The translations under genes and the position numbers were made by a program. From NCBI RefSeq assembly GCF_000466425.1, contig NZ_KE992083.1:49440-113439 (forward strand): a stretch of DNA of 64,000 nt, given 5' to 3'. The notes beneath the pieces are model-generated. The model saw only the letters and a list, made by a program, of their open reading frames with translations, had not been told where the DNA came from and did not search any database. Of this stretch, positions 53,186 to 62,192 are shown in pieces (position 1 is the stretch's first letter; every line of letters begins with the position of its first letter). Source of the DNA: Capnocytophaga sp. oral taxon 863 str. F0517 (GTDB lineage Bacteria > Bacteroidota > Bacteroidia > Flavobacteriales > Flavobacteriaceae).

Positions 53186-53203
53186 TTTTACTAATTACTA
53201 TAT

Positions 53204-53914
53204 ATGGATACCAAAAAAATATACTCCCTCTTAGCCTTGTTCATCGGGCAGGCTATCCTTGTGAGTGCTTTTATCATATTTGCCGCTCATTGGGAAACCA
53301 GTATCTTGGTACTGAATATTTTGGTTGCTTCCCTTGTATATGGCTTATGCTTTGCCCAAATAGCCCTACCCTGGGTACACCTCTCGGATCCTTCCCAAAA
53401 GCAGCTCGGCGCTTTAGGCCTTCGTTGGGCAGCGGTGAGCCTATACGCCATAGCCGCTATAGGCGTGATGCTCTTGGCCAACCTCTTTTTCCTATGGTCT
53501 TTCCTGCTACAGCTATTGGTACAAGGAGGACTTATCGCACTGCTTTTGCTTAGTGCAGTAGGTGCCTTATCTGCCGCTGGCAAGGTGGCCGAAGTAGATG
53601 CCCAACAAGCCCAACAGCAAGAAGGGCTCTCCTTGATAAGAAAAGAGGCACAGCACCTGAAAAATCTCTCCCAAGAGATAAGTAACCTACCCGAACCCTT
53701 GGTAAAGCGTATCGCTACCCTTGAGGAAAATATGCGTTTCCTCTCCCCTGCCAATACCCCTGAAGCCCATGAGGTAGAAAGGCGCTTTGTACAAACCGCT
53801 ACGGATCTCTCTCGTGCAATTCCCAATCACCAAATAGACAAAGATCGGGTGGAGGAGTTACTCAAAAAACTCGAACGATTATTCCAAGAAAGAAAAAATC
53901 TATATTCAAACTAA
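53204..53914 (+). CDS. Four-span membrane protein with coiled-coil tail
   Basis: 236 aa. Four hydrophobic spans in residues 5-125 (LLALFIGQAILVSAFIIFAA; ILVLNILVASLVYGL; AAVSLYAIAAIGVMLLANLF; LLQLLVQGGLIALLLLSAVG), then a cytoplasmic coiled coil (residues 140-236) with Gln/Glu/Leu heptads and a basic end. No family recognised. It lies 18 bp after the SPFH gene. It may anchor the SPFH protein or tether the coiled-coil partners. Confidence 0.8.
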   Translation: MDTKKIYSLLALFIGQAILVSAFIIFAAHWETSILVLNILVASLVYGLCFAQIALPWVHLSDPSQKQLGALGLRWAAVSLYAIAAIGVMLLANLFFLWSFLLQLLVQGGLIALLLLSAVGALSAAGKVAEVDAQQAQQQEGLSLIRKEAQHLKNLSQEISNLPEPLVKRIATLEENMRFLSPANTPEAHEVERRFVQTATDLSRAIPNHQIDKDRVEELLKKLERLFQERKNLYSN

Positions 53915-53923
53915 AAAACGTAT

Positions 53924-55786
53924 ATGACAGGTAAAATTTTCCCTGAATCGAATAATATCTACCAGGATCAAGCCAAGATATTATTCAATTATTACAGCCA
54001 AGCGGCCGAAAAAATTGTAGCCGAAGAGGAACGTATCGAAAAAGAAATCGCCATCTTAGAAGAAGAAAAAGCCGCCCTACAGCAGAAAATTGCAGGTCTT
54101 TGGGTGTGGTTCTTGACCATTGTACTCTTCTTCGTCTATTTCATCAAGAAGAATGCCTTAGAGAAGGAAATCGCTCAGAAGGATGAGCGCATCGACGAGT
54201 TTCAGAAACAGCACAAAGAGATCTTCCGTGACTATAAGGTAAGCAAGCTGGGCGTGGCTTATGTCCCTGTAGCCGACCAAATTAAGTATGAAGATAAGAG
54301 CTTCATTGTGGATTATACCGGCCGTGTAGCCGAGTCCGAAGTAACCCTACAGGTGCCTCGCCAAAACGACTTGTTGATCGAAACCATTGGCACCCTCGAT
54401 GGCCTCTCCATGGAAGCTCCTATTGTGGAGACCTCAGCCGATACCGAAACCATCGAAACCGATGCCTATTCTACCTCCCTACAGCAGCTTAACCAATATG
54501 ACTACTTTGGCAAATTGGAACGTTCCCTCAGAACGATTTCCTATTGTATGGATGAGCTAGATACTTCCTCTGTATCCCTCCCCTTGGTGGGCGACAAGAG
54601 TGAGTACTTACAACAACTGAACGAGTTCACCACCGATAACATTCCACAAGAGGCACCTGTTATCGAGGTATTCAACAAGGAGAAATACACGCATAGTATC
54701 AATAAATTTCAGGAAATCAACAAGCTTAAGGATTCACTATCCAACAAAACCCAACAGTTCGAGGAAGTCCTCAAAAGCCTGATGATGACCATGGCCAACT
54801 CCGTTCAGGCTATCTCTGCCCTGAAGGTTGCCTCCACTGATAAGGTGATCAACGAATCCAACAGAGTTCTATACCAAATCCTCAAGTCCCCTTATAATCA
54901 CTACTCCCCCATACTCGAACATGAGGAGATTGAGCGTATTCGCCAAGAGAAGTTCGACTATAGCGAATCCGTACAAGGATACCGCCCTTTCCAGCTCAAG
55001 CCCAGCTCTCGTATGTACTATAACCTGCTTACCGGTATGTGGACTGCCGAAGATGGTAGCACCACCCATATGCCCTTCGGTGTACACCAAATCTATGAGG
55101 AGATTGTCGCCCCTGTGGTACAGAACCTTATGCAGGAAAACCGCTTAGACCGCCTTAAAATATACAACCATATCAAAGACCAGAAAATCAGCTACCTGAA
55201 TAAGTGGCATCAAGATGTAGATGCTTTCTATAGAGCGAGCCGTGCCGAAAGTTCCGATATTATCAACCTCATGCAGGAGAGCCTTCGAGAGTATGTAGCC
55301 TCCTACAATGCCTTGGCAAGCCTCCAAAAAACAGAAGATAGCATGGTGATGGCCGAGGAAAAGAACTTAGATACCACTATCGTTAATGTAAGTGATAATT
55401 CTGCGGATACGATTGCTGCCTTTGCCTTAAAATCACAAGAATTTGCCAAGGTTCAGACCGATTTCGAGGATTATATGGAGCGCCTCAAGGAAGACATCGA
55501 CCTTAAAGCTGAAAAGTTTGGCCATATAGAATTCTACGATGCCAAGTTGCGCGATGGGCATTCGAACGAAATTGCAGTAGCTACCGATCAGGTTCGTTTC
55601 CTTGACGAACGTCGTAAGCCGCTTGCCTTAGTCAATCCGCTATTTGCTAAGACCTCCCAGCTTCCTCCCGTCCCTAAGGTGGAAGATATTACCTTCGAAC
55701 ACATCTCTCTGAACCTGCCTGCCATCGCTAAAAATGCCTTGGAAAACCTAAAGGAATCACAAGATAACAAAGCTACTAACGCCTAA
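53924..55786 (+). CDS. Large coiled-coil protein with one membrane span
   Basis: 620 aa. N-terminal coiled coil (EERIEKEIAILEEEKAALQQ), one span at about 46-66 (IAGLWVWFLTIVLFFVYFIK), a second coiled coil, a soluble section with LGVAYVPVADQIKYEDKSFI and a long helical region rich in Lys, Glu, Gln and Asn to the end. No known domain is recognised. Encoded 9 bp after the four-span protein. It may form membrane-linked filaments or a scaffold with the SPFH protein. Confidence 0.8.
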   Translation: MTGKIFPESNNIYQDQAKILFNYYSQAAEKIVAEEERIEKEIAILEEEKAALQQKIAGLWVWFLTIVLFFVYFIKKNALEKEIAQKDERIDEFQKQHKEIFRDYKVSKLGVAYVPVADQIKYEDKSFIVDYTGRVAESEVTLQVPRQNDLLIETIGTLDGLSMEAPIVETSADTETIETDAYSTSLQQLNQYDYFGKLERSLRTISYCMDELDTSSVSLPLVGDKSEYLQQLNEFTTDNIPQEAPVIEVFNKEKYTHSINKFQEINKLKDSLSNKTQQFEEVLKSLMMTMANSVQAISALKVASTDKVINESNRVLYQILKSPYNHYSPILEHEEIERIRQEKFDYSESVQGYRPFQLKPSSRMYYNLLTGMWTAEDGSTTHMPFGVHQIYEEIVAPVVQNLMQENRLDRLKIYNHIKDQKISYLNKWHQDVDAFYRASRAESSDIINLMQESLREYVASYNALASLQKTEDSMVMAEEKNLDTTIVNVSDNSADTIAAFALKSQEFAKVQTDFEDYMERLKEDIDLKAEKFGHIEFYDAKLRDGHSNEIAVATDQVRFLDERRKPLALVNPLFAKTSQLPPVPKVEDITFEHISLNLPAIAKNALENLKESQDNKATNA

Positions 55787-55799
55787 AAATGCTAAATAT

Positions 55800-56720
55800 A
55801 TGGCACATATCGATTGTATTTTAGATACCGAGCCTATGGCTCAGGAGATGTCCTCCATCTCCAACCATATCAAGGGTACCACTGCCGCTGTTGTAGCTAT
55901 GCAGACTGCCGTCGTTTTAGCAGAACAAAAGGCTGCCGATCAGGTTTGCTCGAACGTCAATAAGGGTTTCTATGCCATGATGCGTTCCCAAATCTCTCAG
56001 AAGATCGCTACCCTACGGAGCAAAGTGGATTCCTACCTCATGCAGCTCAACGTACAACAAAAACAACTCTTGGCTATCCGTAGTCGCATGGAGCGTGATT
56101 ACAATAGGATCTCCGGCCGCTACCTCAAGCTGTTCAATGGCCTCAACCAAAACCTTCGCCAGCGCATTTTCGAGCTGGATAAGCCAACTATTGATTTTGC
56201 TGTTCGCGAACTCGAACGAGTTTCCAACAGATCCAAATACCTGACCGCTACCGTCCCCCTCTCACAAGTGGAATCCTTGGCTGATAGCCAAAAAATATTG
56301 GCTTCCAATATGAAATACCGAGGCGCTAAGGTGATCGAATCCATGAGCCGTTTCCTATCGACCTCCCTTGAGCAGAAAAAACTCACCAACAAGGTGCTCC
56401 TTGCCGATAGCCATGCCCAGACAGAATCCTTGGCGATTCCTGTCCTTATCAGCGAGTGCAATTTTGATAAGTTCAACACCAAAAACTTAGATATCTTTAT
56501 CTGCGAACCCCTGCTGAGTGCCCCTGCACAAGCGGCTGTACGCAATACCTTAGGCCAACAGCTCGACACCCTCTCATGGGAAAAACCTTCACAGACAGAC
56601 CAAGAGGTAAAAAGCGAATTTAGCAAGCTCCTCTCTGCCTCCTCTGCCTCAGAGCGAGTAAAAGATACGGCCCTTAAGCTATTTGAGAAAAATACTTTTC
56701 AAACCATTAAAAACCAATAG
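55800..56720 (+). CDS. Helical protein A of the SPFH operon
   Basis: 306 aa, no signal or membrane span, almost all helical. Central block KVDSYLMQLNVQQKQLLAIR, then MERDYNRISGRYLKLFNGLN, then RQRIFELDKPTIDF. The same block appears in the next protein (MERDYQSIAGRYLKIFEDLN; IQLLDKPAFLF), so the two are diverged duplicates. No named family. Only 13 bp separate it from the coiled-coil gene. Confidence 0.8.
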   Translation: MAHIDCILDTEPMAQEMSSISNHIKGTTAAVVAMQTAVVLAEQKAADQVCSNVNKGFYAMMRSQISQKIATLRSKVDSYLMQLNVQQKQLLAIRSRMERDYNRISGRYLKLFNGLNQNLRQRIFELDKPTIDFAVRELERVSNRSKYLTATVPLSQVESLADSQKILASNMKYRGAKVIESMSRFLSTSLEQKKLTNKVLLADSHAQTESLAIPVLISECNFDKFNTKNLDIFICEPLLSAPAQAAVRNTLGQQLDTLSWEKPSQTDQEVKSEFSKLLSASSASERVKDTALKLFEKNTFQTIKNQ

Positions 56721-56723
56721 CTT

Positions 56724-57740
56724 ATGAGTTACAAAAGAAATTTTTCAAAAAAGATAACCCTCCATTATTCAGGCTCTGCAAGCGTTCCTGCTGGTCAAAC
56801 AAGTGTAAACTATAGCGGCTCTGTAAGTGATACTGTATATATAACCATAGAGGTAGATACAGATTCCTTTGATAAAGGGGTTCACACCTGCAAGAGTGCG
56901 GTCAATGGACTGACCTCCTCGGTAGCGGCTACTGAAGCAGCACAGATTGCCGCTATCAACCAAAATGCTGAAAAGGTAGGAAGTACGATCATCAGTGGCT
57001 TTTTCAATACCATCCGATTGGAAATCGACCAACAGATCATGGAGCTGAACTCCCGTATCGAGGCTACCTTCCTACATCTACAAGAGCTGAAAAAACGTTG
57101 CTTTGAGAAACAAAAACAGATGGAACGGGATTACCAAAGTATCGCAGGGCGCTACTTGAAAATCTTTGAAGACCTCAATCATGAATTGGCCAATCGCATT
57201 CAACTATTGGATAAGCCTGCCTTTCTCTTCAAAGAACAATGTGACCAGCAACAGAGCCGTACCATGGAGAACGACCTGGCCACTACCGTTACAGTTTTCG
57301 GTCGCGAAGAGGCAGCCCTACAAGCGCAGATCAGTGCTTCCCTTACCAAAAAACGTGCCCTTGAAACAATCGGAAAAGCCAATACCTTCCTCCTTAAACA
57401 AAAACAATTGGAAGAGACCATTGATAAAAATATGCTTAAGGAGCAAGCCCAAGGTACCCGATATGCTCCCGTTTGTTTTATAGAAACCCAAAGCGCTAAA
57501 AATGAGTTAGATAAAGAGGTATTTCCCTGCGAGCTGCTCTGCGAACAGGATCCAAAGGAACTCCTTTCTGGTTTCCAAGAGAAGGCCTGGAGCAACCTCC
57601 CTCAGGAGGAAAGTAACCAGATAAGCCGTTTCTTCAATGCGGAACTCAACCAAAAATATACCCAAGGGGATACACACACCACCCGTGTCAGAGAGCGTAT
57701 TCTCAAACTACTCAATTTCAATCATATTAAAAGTCTATAA
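56724..57740 (+). CDS. Helical protein B of the SPFH operon, paralogue of A
   Basis: 338 aa. An N-terminal strand-rich region (KKITLHYSGSASVPAGQTSV; VSDTVYITIEVDTDSF) absent from A, followed by the shared helical core (MERDYQSIAGRYLKIFEDLN; LDKPAFLF) and a Lys/Glu/Gln-rich tail. The extra N-terminus may give it a separate contact. It starts 3 bp after A. Confidence 0.8.
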   Translation: MSYKRNFSKKITLHYSGSASVPAGQTSVNYSGSVSDTVYITIEVDTDSFDKGVHTCKSAVNGLTSSVAATEAAQIAAINQNAEKVGSTIISGFFNTIRLEIDQQIMELNSRIEATFLHLQELKKRCFEKQKQMERDYQSIAGRYLKIFEDLNHELANRIQLLDKPAFLFKEQCDQQQSRTMENDLATTVTVFGREEAALQAQISASLTKKRALETIGKANTFLLKQKQLEETIDKNMLKEQAQGTRYAPVCFIETQSAKNELDKEVFPCELLCEQDPKELLSGFQEKAWSNLPQEESNQISRFFNAELNQKYTQGDTHTTRVRERILKLLNFNHIKSL

Positions 57741-57742
57741 TC

Positions 57743-58711
57743 ATGCAGTTAAAGGAAATTCGTTTCAATGAAAGTAATATACAACTAAAAGATAACTTAG
57801 TCAAGGGAAGTATCCTACCCGAAAGAGTATCTGAGCTCACCCGTACCATTACCGTACAGGGGAATACCATCATAGAAGGCCCGGTCTTTGCGCATAAAAT
57901 GGAAATACAAAATGGCTCCTTAGAAATACAAGGAGCTGTCTTTACCCAACTGGAACTCTATATCAATAGCGAAGCCAAAGGGGATATCACCTTTAAGAAA
58001 AGTGTCGGTTCGGCCAACTCTATCGTATCGCGAGCTGCCCAGGTGAAACCTCTATTTTATTCAGATATCAATGCCAAGAGCGTAACCCTATACAATGCCT
58101 TTGTCGCCGGAAGTATCTATGCCGATGAGGTAATCCTGGAGAACTCTGTCATATGTGGCGGAGTCTTTGCAACCCAGCAAATCGATTTGAAAAACTGTAT
58201 CGTAGGGACTTTCAACGCTCCTGCGGTACGTGTAGAAGGCCAACTAAGCCTCCTACTCCCCAGTGCCTTCTCTATTGAAAAAATGCAAACTACTGCTGAT
58301 ACAAGGCTCTACAACCTGAGCTTGGCTGACCTCGGTGCGCTCTACAAAGGCCTCGAACAGGCACCTAACTCTGGAAAAATAGCTATGGATACCGAAACGG
58401 ACGAGGTGAAGTCCTCCCTTACCGACCAGGATATTCAGAAAACACTACGTAGCTATACCGTCATAGGAAAGGTACTGGCTGCTGATCTGCTCGATACGGA
58501 TAAATTCCAAAATCACTTCCTTTTGACTGCCGCCAGCCTCGGAAGCCAATTGCTCAAAACCTATGACTTAGGCCCCGACAAGGACGGAACCCCTGCCCTA
58601 CTGACGGTTGAGAAAATACGTGATTTCTTCTTCGATATTCTCAGTGGAAAAATCCAAATTCAGGATATCGATGGCCGCTTCAGCATTGCGGATATTACCG
58701 GCAAGTTTTAA
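57743..58711 (+). CDS. Bactofilin-like beta-solenoid protein
   Basis: 322 aa. Residues about 28-175 have repeated hydrophobic-turn units: VQGNTIIEGPVFAHKMEIQN, GSLEIQGAVFTQLEL, SVTLYNAFVAGSIYADEVIL, NSVICGGVFATQQIDLKNC. This is the pattern of bactofilin/polymer-forming beta-solenoids. The C-terminal part is helical (LRSYTVIGKVLAADLLDTDK). Bactofilins polymerise on membranes without nucleotides. It is the last gene of the operon, 2 bp after B, followed by a terminator. Fold is inferred; not a canonical short bactofilin. Confidence 0.75.
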   Translation: MQLKEIRFNESNIQLKDNLVKGSILPERVSELTRTITVQGNTIIEGPVFAHKMEIQNGSLEIQGAVFTQLELYINSEAKGDITFKKSVGSANSIVSRAAQVKPLFYSDINAKSVTLYNAFVAGSIYADEVILENSVICGGVFATQQIDLKNCIVGTFNAPAVRVEGQLSLLLPSAFSIEKMQTTADTRLYNLSLADLGALYKGLEQAPNSGKIAMDTETDEVKSSLTDQDIQKTLRSYTVIGKVLAADLLDTDKFQNHFLLTAASLGSQLLKTYDLGPDKDGTPALLTVEKIRDFFFDILSGKIQIQDIDGRFSIADITGKF

Positions 58712-58729
58712 TCCTAAGATACCACTAAA

Positions 58730-58762
58730 AAAAGAGGCTACCCTTTTCGGATAGCCTCTTTT
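58730..58762. terminator. Bidirectional terminator between the SPFH operon and copper cluster
   Basis: Stem AAAAGAGGCTA / TAGCCTCTTTT with loop CCCTTTTCGGA and T tails on both sides. It serves the SPFH operon (plus) and the HMA gene (minus). Confidence 0.85.
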
Positions 58763-58768
58763 CTCTTT

Positions 58769-59137
58769 CTAATGGTGTGCTTTTACCACTTCTTCATCAC
58801 GGTACTTACAACAATCACTAACCTTGTTATAGTCTTCCTCACTGGCTTCTACCTTGTGAGAGCCATCGGCAAGGTTGTTGGAGTGTCCTGCTTTGGCAAT
58901 AGCCTCTTGTACTTGATCCGTTGAGGTTTTTCGCTCGTCTAAAATGAGAGAAAGCTGGTGCGAGTTTACATTCCACTGAGCGTATTTCACGCCTTTTACT
59001 CCTAAGGCAGCCTTTTCTATACGTGCCTTACAGGAGTTACAAACCCCTTCTACTTGAAGCTGGGCTTTTGCATTTTTATTTTGTGCCAACACAGGCAACG
59101 AAAGGGCTAAAAAAGCCAATAATATGAATTTTTTCAT
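58769..59137 (-). CDS. Exported heavy-metal-associated (HMA) domain protein
   Basis: 122 aa. Signal peptide (1-19), then an HMA domain with CNSC (Cys33, Cys36) in VEGVCNSCKARIEKAALGVKG, and a C-terminal tail with CC (SDCCKY) and HH. Periplasmic Cu(I)-binding chaperone by family. Encoded 24 bp after the TonB receptor of the same strand, so they form one unit. Confidence 0.9.
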   Translation of the reverse strand: MKKFILLAFLALSLPVLAQNKNAKAQLQVEGVCNSCKARIEKAALGVKGVKYAQWNVNSHQLSLILDERKTSTDQVQEAIAKAGHSNNLADGSHKVEASEEDYNKVSDCCKYRDEEVVKAHH

Positions 59138-59161
59138 GATAATATAGGTTTTTAATTTGTT

Positions 59162-61405
59162 TTACTTAAGTTTGAACCGCAATCCTGCATAGATCATACG
59201 TCCTTGTACAGGTGCATAGGCCATAGAAGCATCAAAATAAGTGCCAAAAGGCGCATCGGAGGCTATGATAGCACGTTTTTGATAGTAATTAAAGAGATTC
59301 TCTGCCCCTAAATAAACCTCTATCATAGGAGAGAATACTCGGGTAAGCTGTGCCTGAGTGGTGGTATAGGCAGCTGCGGTATCTCCCATTTGGTAAGCCT
59401 GCGGATTGGAGGAAGTATCCGGTAGGCGTTGGCTACCTACTGCATTGAAAGTGGTATCGAATCTCCATTGACGGCCTTCTTGAGGAGTGGTTTCATAGGA
59501 GAGATTGACCATCCAGCGCTCTTTAGGTTGGAAAGGTTGGGTTCGCCTTCCTGAAAGGTAATCGGTCTGTACATCAAACCACTTATAGGCGACCTTCAGG
59601 TGAGTACGCTTGAGGATCTCATAGTTGGCCTCTATTTGGAAATTGGTAGAAAAGCTCTTACCGGTGAGGTTATAGAAAGCCACCTCTCTGGGATTGTCCC
59701 AATCCACCACTACCTGATTGGTAAAATTGGTATAATATAAGTCACCCACCAGCTCTAAGTCTCTACCTCCCAAGGGCAAGTATTGGGTAAAGGAAAGCCC
59801 ATAGTTCCAAGCAATCTCAGGGGAAAGTCCATAGGTCTTATCCGTCTCGCTACCCATCAGGCGTATGGCTCTGGCAGTGGAGAAGAGCTTTTGATTTTCA
59901 GAGAAGATACTAGCCAAGCGTTCGCCACGACCGACAGCAAGGCGAAGGGTTCCCTTCTTCCAAGGCATATAGCGCAAGTGGAAACGAGGGGTAATGAAGG
60001 CGCCTATATGGTTGTGATAGTCCGCTCTGGCTCCTGCGGTAAGCCCAAAGGTATCCCCAGCAGAGAGGCTGTACTCGAAGAAGGCCCCAGCAGAGAAATC
60101 GGTACGGTCATAATCTCCGGAGAGAGAGGGAACTCCTACTCGCTCGTCTATCACATCGGTAATGCTATTGATCCCTGTGGTAAAGGTATGATTGGTATTG
60201 CCTATGATAGACTTGAAGAGGGCATTGACATAAAGGGTCTTCTGTGAGATCGCATAATCATTTAGCCCAAAACGAGCATCCTGATCATACTGCTTATAGT
60301 CGGCCTGGAAACCAAGACTCTGGTAAGGCATATCCTCCCATATATAACCGAGCTTAGCCGAAGCGTTGAACTGATGAATCTTATTAGTGCTTTGCCATAG
60401 AGAAGGGATCGCAAGGGAGCTAAGTTGCCCTGCCTTTCTATCATCATAGAGATAGTGTAGGCTAAGGTTGGACATCCAGCCAGTATTGGGATTGGCATAC
60501 TGCCAACGGTTCATCAGGTTGATTTGGCTACCTGTGGGTACATCCATGAAGCCATCACCATTGTTGTCCATCTGCATATTACGGGCATTACCATGTATAT
60601 AAAGCCCCGTATGCCAGTGGTCACTCACCTTGGTATTGAGGTGATTATTCAGTTCAAAACGTCCGTCCTCACTACCATATACATTCAGGTAAATAGGGGT
60701 ATCAAGGATTGGCTTTACCAATTCGGTATTGATCTGTCCAGCGATGCTCTCATAACCGTTGATCACACTCCCTGCTCCTTTGATCAGCTGGATATTATCT
60801 ACCCATGAGCCTGGTATAAAAGTCAACCCATACACCTGTGAAGCCCCGCGTATGCTGGGCACATTCTCCTGAGTGAGCGAAAGATAAGGACTGGCTAAGC
60901 CCAACATCTTTATCTGCTTGGTACCGGTCACCGCATCGGCTACCGCGACTTCCGTATTGGAGCTGGTCTCGAAGCTATCGGAGAGGTTGCAGCAAGCTGC
61001 CTTGAGTAGCTCTCCTGAGTTGATATTGACCATCCCCGCTGTGCTTAGCTGCAAGCGTTCGGTAGGTTTGCGCTTGGCTACAGTGACTTGTACTGCCTCC
61101 AATTGGTTCGTGTCTTCCTGTAGAATAGCGTTGACAAATTTCATAGGATCTGTAATGGTAAGCACCTTTGTCTTGAATCCTACGTAGCTGACCACCAGTT
61201 TTTTAAGCTCTGGCTTATACAATAGTTTGAAGTGACCATTGGCATCGGTTGTAGTACCTATGGTGGTATCTTCCCAATAGATACTCACCCCTGTTTCGGT
61301 GAAGGTATCAGTGGCATCTTTGAGGGATATTTTTCCTTGCAACATTGTCTGTGCAAAGATAGAAAGAGGTAGCATGAATAATGCTAAGCATATATATTTC
61401 TTCAT
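59162..61405 (-). CDS. TonB-dependent receptor, copper-type
   Basis: 747 aa. Signal peptide 1-18, carboxypeptidase-like domain (about 20-105), plug with AGMVNINSGELLKAACCNLS, then SFETSSNTEVAVADAVTGTK and IRGASQVYGLTFIPG, barrel ending LRFKLK. The CC-x-L-S block with the downstream HMA gene is typical of metal-linked receptors in Bacteroidetes. A copper or other thiophilic metal is inferred. No SusD partner. Confidence 0.88.
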   Translation of the reverse strand: MKKYICLALFMLPLSIFAQTMLQGKISLKDATDTFTETGVSIYWEDTTIGTTTDANGHFKLLYKPELKKLVVSYVGFKTKVLTITDPMKFVNAILQEDTNQLEAVQVTVAKRKPTERLQLSTAGMVNINSGELLKAACCNLSDSFETSSNTEVAVADAVTGTKQIKMLGLASPYLSLTQENVPSIRGASQVYGLTFIPGSWVDNIQLIKGAGSVINGYESIAGQINTELVKPILDTPIYLNVYGSEDGRFELNNHLNTKVSDHWHTGLYIHGNARNMQMDNNGDGFMDVPTGSQINLMNRWQYANPNTGWMSNLSLHYLYDDRKAGQLSSLAIPSLWQSTNKIHQFNASAKLGYIWEDMPYQSLGFQADYKQYDQDARFGLNDYAISQKTLYVNALFKSIIGNTNHTFTTGINSITDVIDERVGVPSLSGDYDRTDFSAGAFFEYSLSAGDTFGLTAGARADYHNHIGAFITPRFHLRYMPWKKGTLRLAVGRGERLASIFSENQKLFSTARAIRLMGSETDKTYGLSPEIAWNYGLSFTQYLPLGGRDLELVGDLYYTNFTNQVVVDWDNPREVAFYNLTGKSFSTNFQIEANYEILKRTHLKVAYKWFDVQTDYLSGRRTQPFQPKERWMVNLSYETTPQEGRQWRFDTTFNAVGSQRLPDTSSNPQAYQMGDTAAAYTTTQAQLTRVFSPMIEVYLGAENLFNYYQKRAIIASDAPFGTYFDASMAYAPVQGRMIYAGLRFKLK

Positions 61406-61561
61406 TGTTAATTTTCTTTTAATTTTTTTTTAAAATTCTCCCACAGCTCTAAAGGAATTCCTTGGGCTGTAAAAATAGAGTACTCTCATTGGCACAGATT
61501 GTATAAGGAAAAGACCCTATACGTCCATGAAAGTGTTAGTTTTAGAAAAAAATTAAAAGTG

Positions 61562-61981
61562 CTAACAAAGAAATTGCTGAAAGAGGATAGGGATATCCTT
61601 CACCAGCAAAATAGCGGAAGAATTAATAAGGCAAGTGGTTCGCTCCCAAGGAAAATCCTCAAGGGCCACAGCCCATGGTGATACAATAGTAGGAAGTACT
61701 TGTTTTTTAACAAGTACGATAACAGAAGTCGTTTCGCTCCTTTCCAATCTAGCATAGGAAGCTATAGGCAACGCTTGGCAACAAGCATGCTTGGGAGCAC
61801 ATCCGTTTTTCTTCTTACAGCAATCAGGCATCTCTTCTTTGTGGCAAGCCATACCCGCCTTAGCAGAAGACTTCAGCGACTGTTTGGGGCATACATGTCC
61901 TGCTACCTCTCCTGTAAGCGGTAAGGCTAACAGGCAGAGTGCCAGTACATAAGTTATTATTTTTGCCATAACAGTCTTCAT
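61562..61981 (-). CDS. Cys/His-rich exported protein
   Basis: 139 aa from ATG 61981 (MKTVMAKIITYVLALCLLAL); an upstream in-frame ATG precedes the promoter and is rejected; ATG 61969 is also possible. Signal peptide, then HVCPKQSLKSSAKAGMACHK, EEMPDCCKKKNGCAPKHACC: a dense Cys/His cluster, likely Cu(I)/Zn binding. It precedes the receptor by 156 bp. Family not named. Confidence 0.75.
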   Translation of the reverse strand: MKTVMAKIITYVLALCLLALPLTGEVAGHVCPKQSLKSSAKAGMACHKEEMPDCCKKKNGCAPKHACCQALPIASYARLERSETTSVIVLVKKQVLPTIVSPWAVALEDFPWERTTCLINSSAILLVKDIPILFQQFLC

Positions 61982-62011
61982 ACTGTAAAAGATGAATGTA
62001 GAATTTGAGGG

Positions 62012-62042
62012 CAAAGGTATAGCTTTTTTTCTAACAAACAAA
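62012..62042 (-). promoter_or_regulatory. Promoter TTTG-N19-TACCTTTG for the copper operon
   Basis: Minus strand: TTTG at 62042-62039 and TACCTTTG at 62019-62012, spacing exactly 19 bp, 30 bp before ATG 61981. Confidence 0.75.
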
Positions 62043-62081
62043 ATTTTTTAGACATTAATAATCAACTATCTATTATAAGAG

Positions 62082-62094
62082 GCTGATTATCAGC
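62082..62094. promoter_or_regulatory. Palindrome GCTGA-TTA-TCAGC between divergent promoters
   Basis: Perfect 5-bp arms with a 3-bp centre, midway between two divergent promoters (62012-62042 minus, 62131-62160 plus). Position suits an operator for a metal-responsive regulator; no regulator gene is seen. Confidence 0.4.
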
Positions 62095-62130
62095 AATTAA
62101 AAAATAATTGCGAAATTTTAAAAATAAGAC

Positions 62131-62160
62131 TTGTTTATCTGAAAAAAAATCGTATCTTTG
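62131..62160 (+). promoter_or_regulatory. Promoter TTG-N19-TATCTTTG for the 62193 gene
   Basis: TTG at 62131-62133 and TATCTTTG at 62153-62160 with 19 bp between, 32 bp before GTG 62193. Confidence 0.7.
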
Positions 62161-62192
62161 CCCTAGATTTCCGACATTAAAAATCATCTATT

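Noticed and set aside
53287..53826. Minus-strand 179-codon frame
   Set aside because: Antisense to the four-span membrane protein; its Arg/Ser/Ala-rich content is a mirror of Leu/Ala-rich membrane codons.
61499..61681. Plus-strand 60-codon frame with a basic N-terminus
   Set aside because: Overlaps the end of the Cys/His-rich gene on the other strand and has no promoter or relatives I can recognise.
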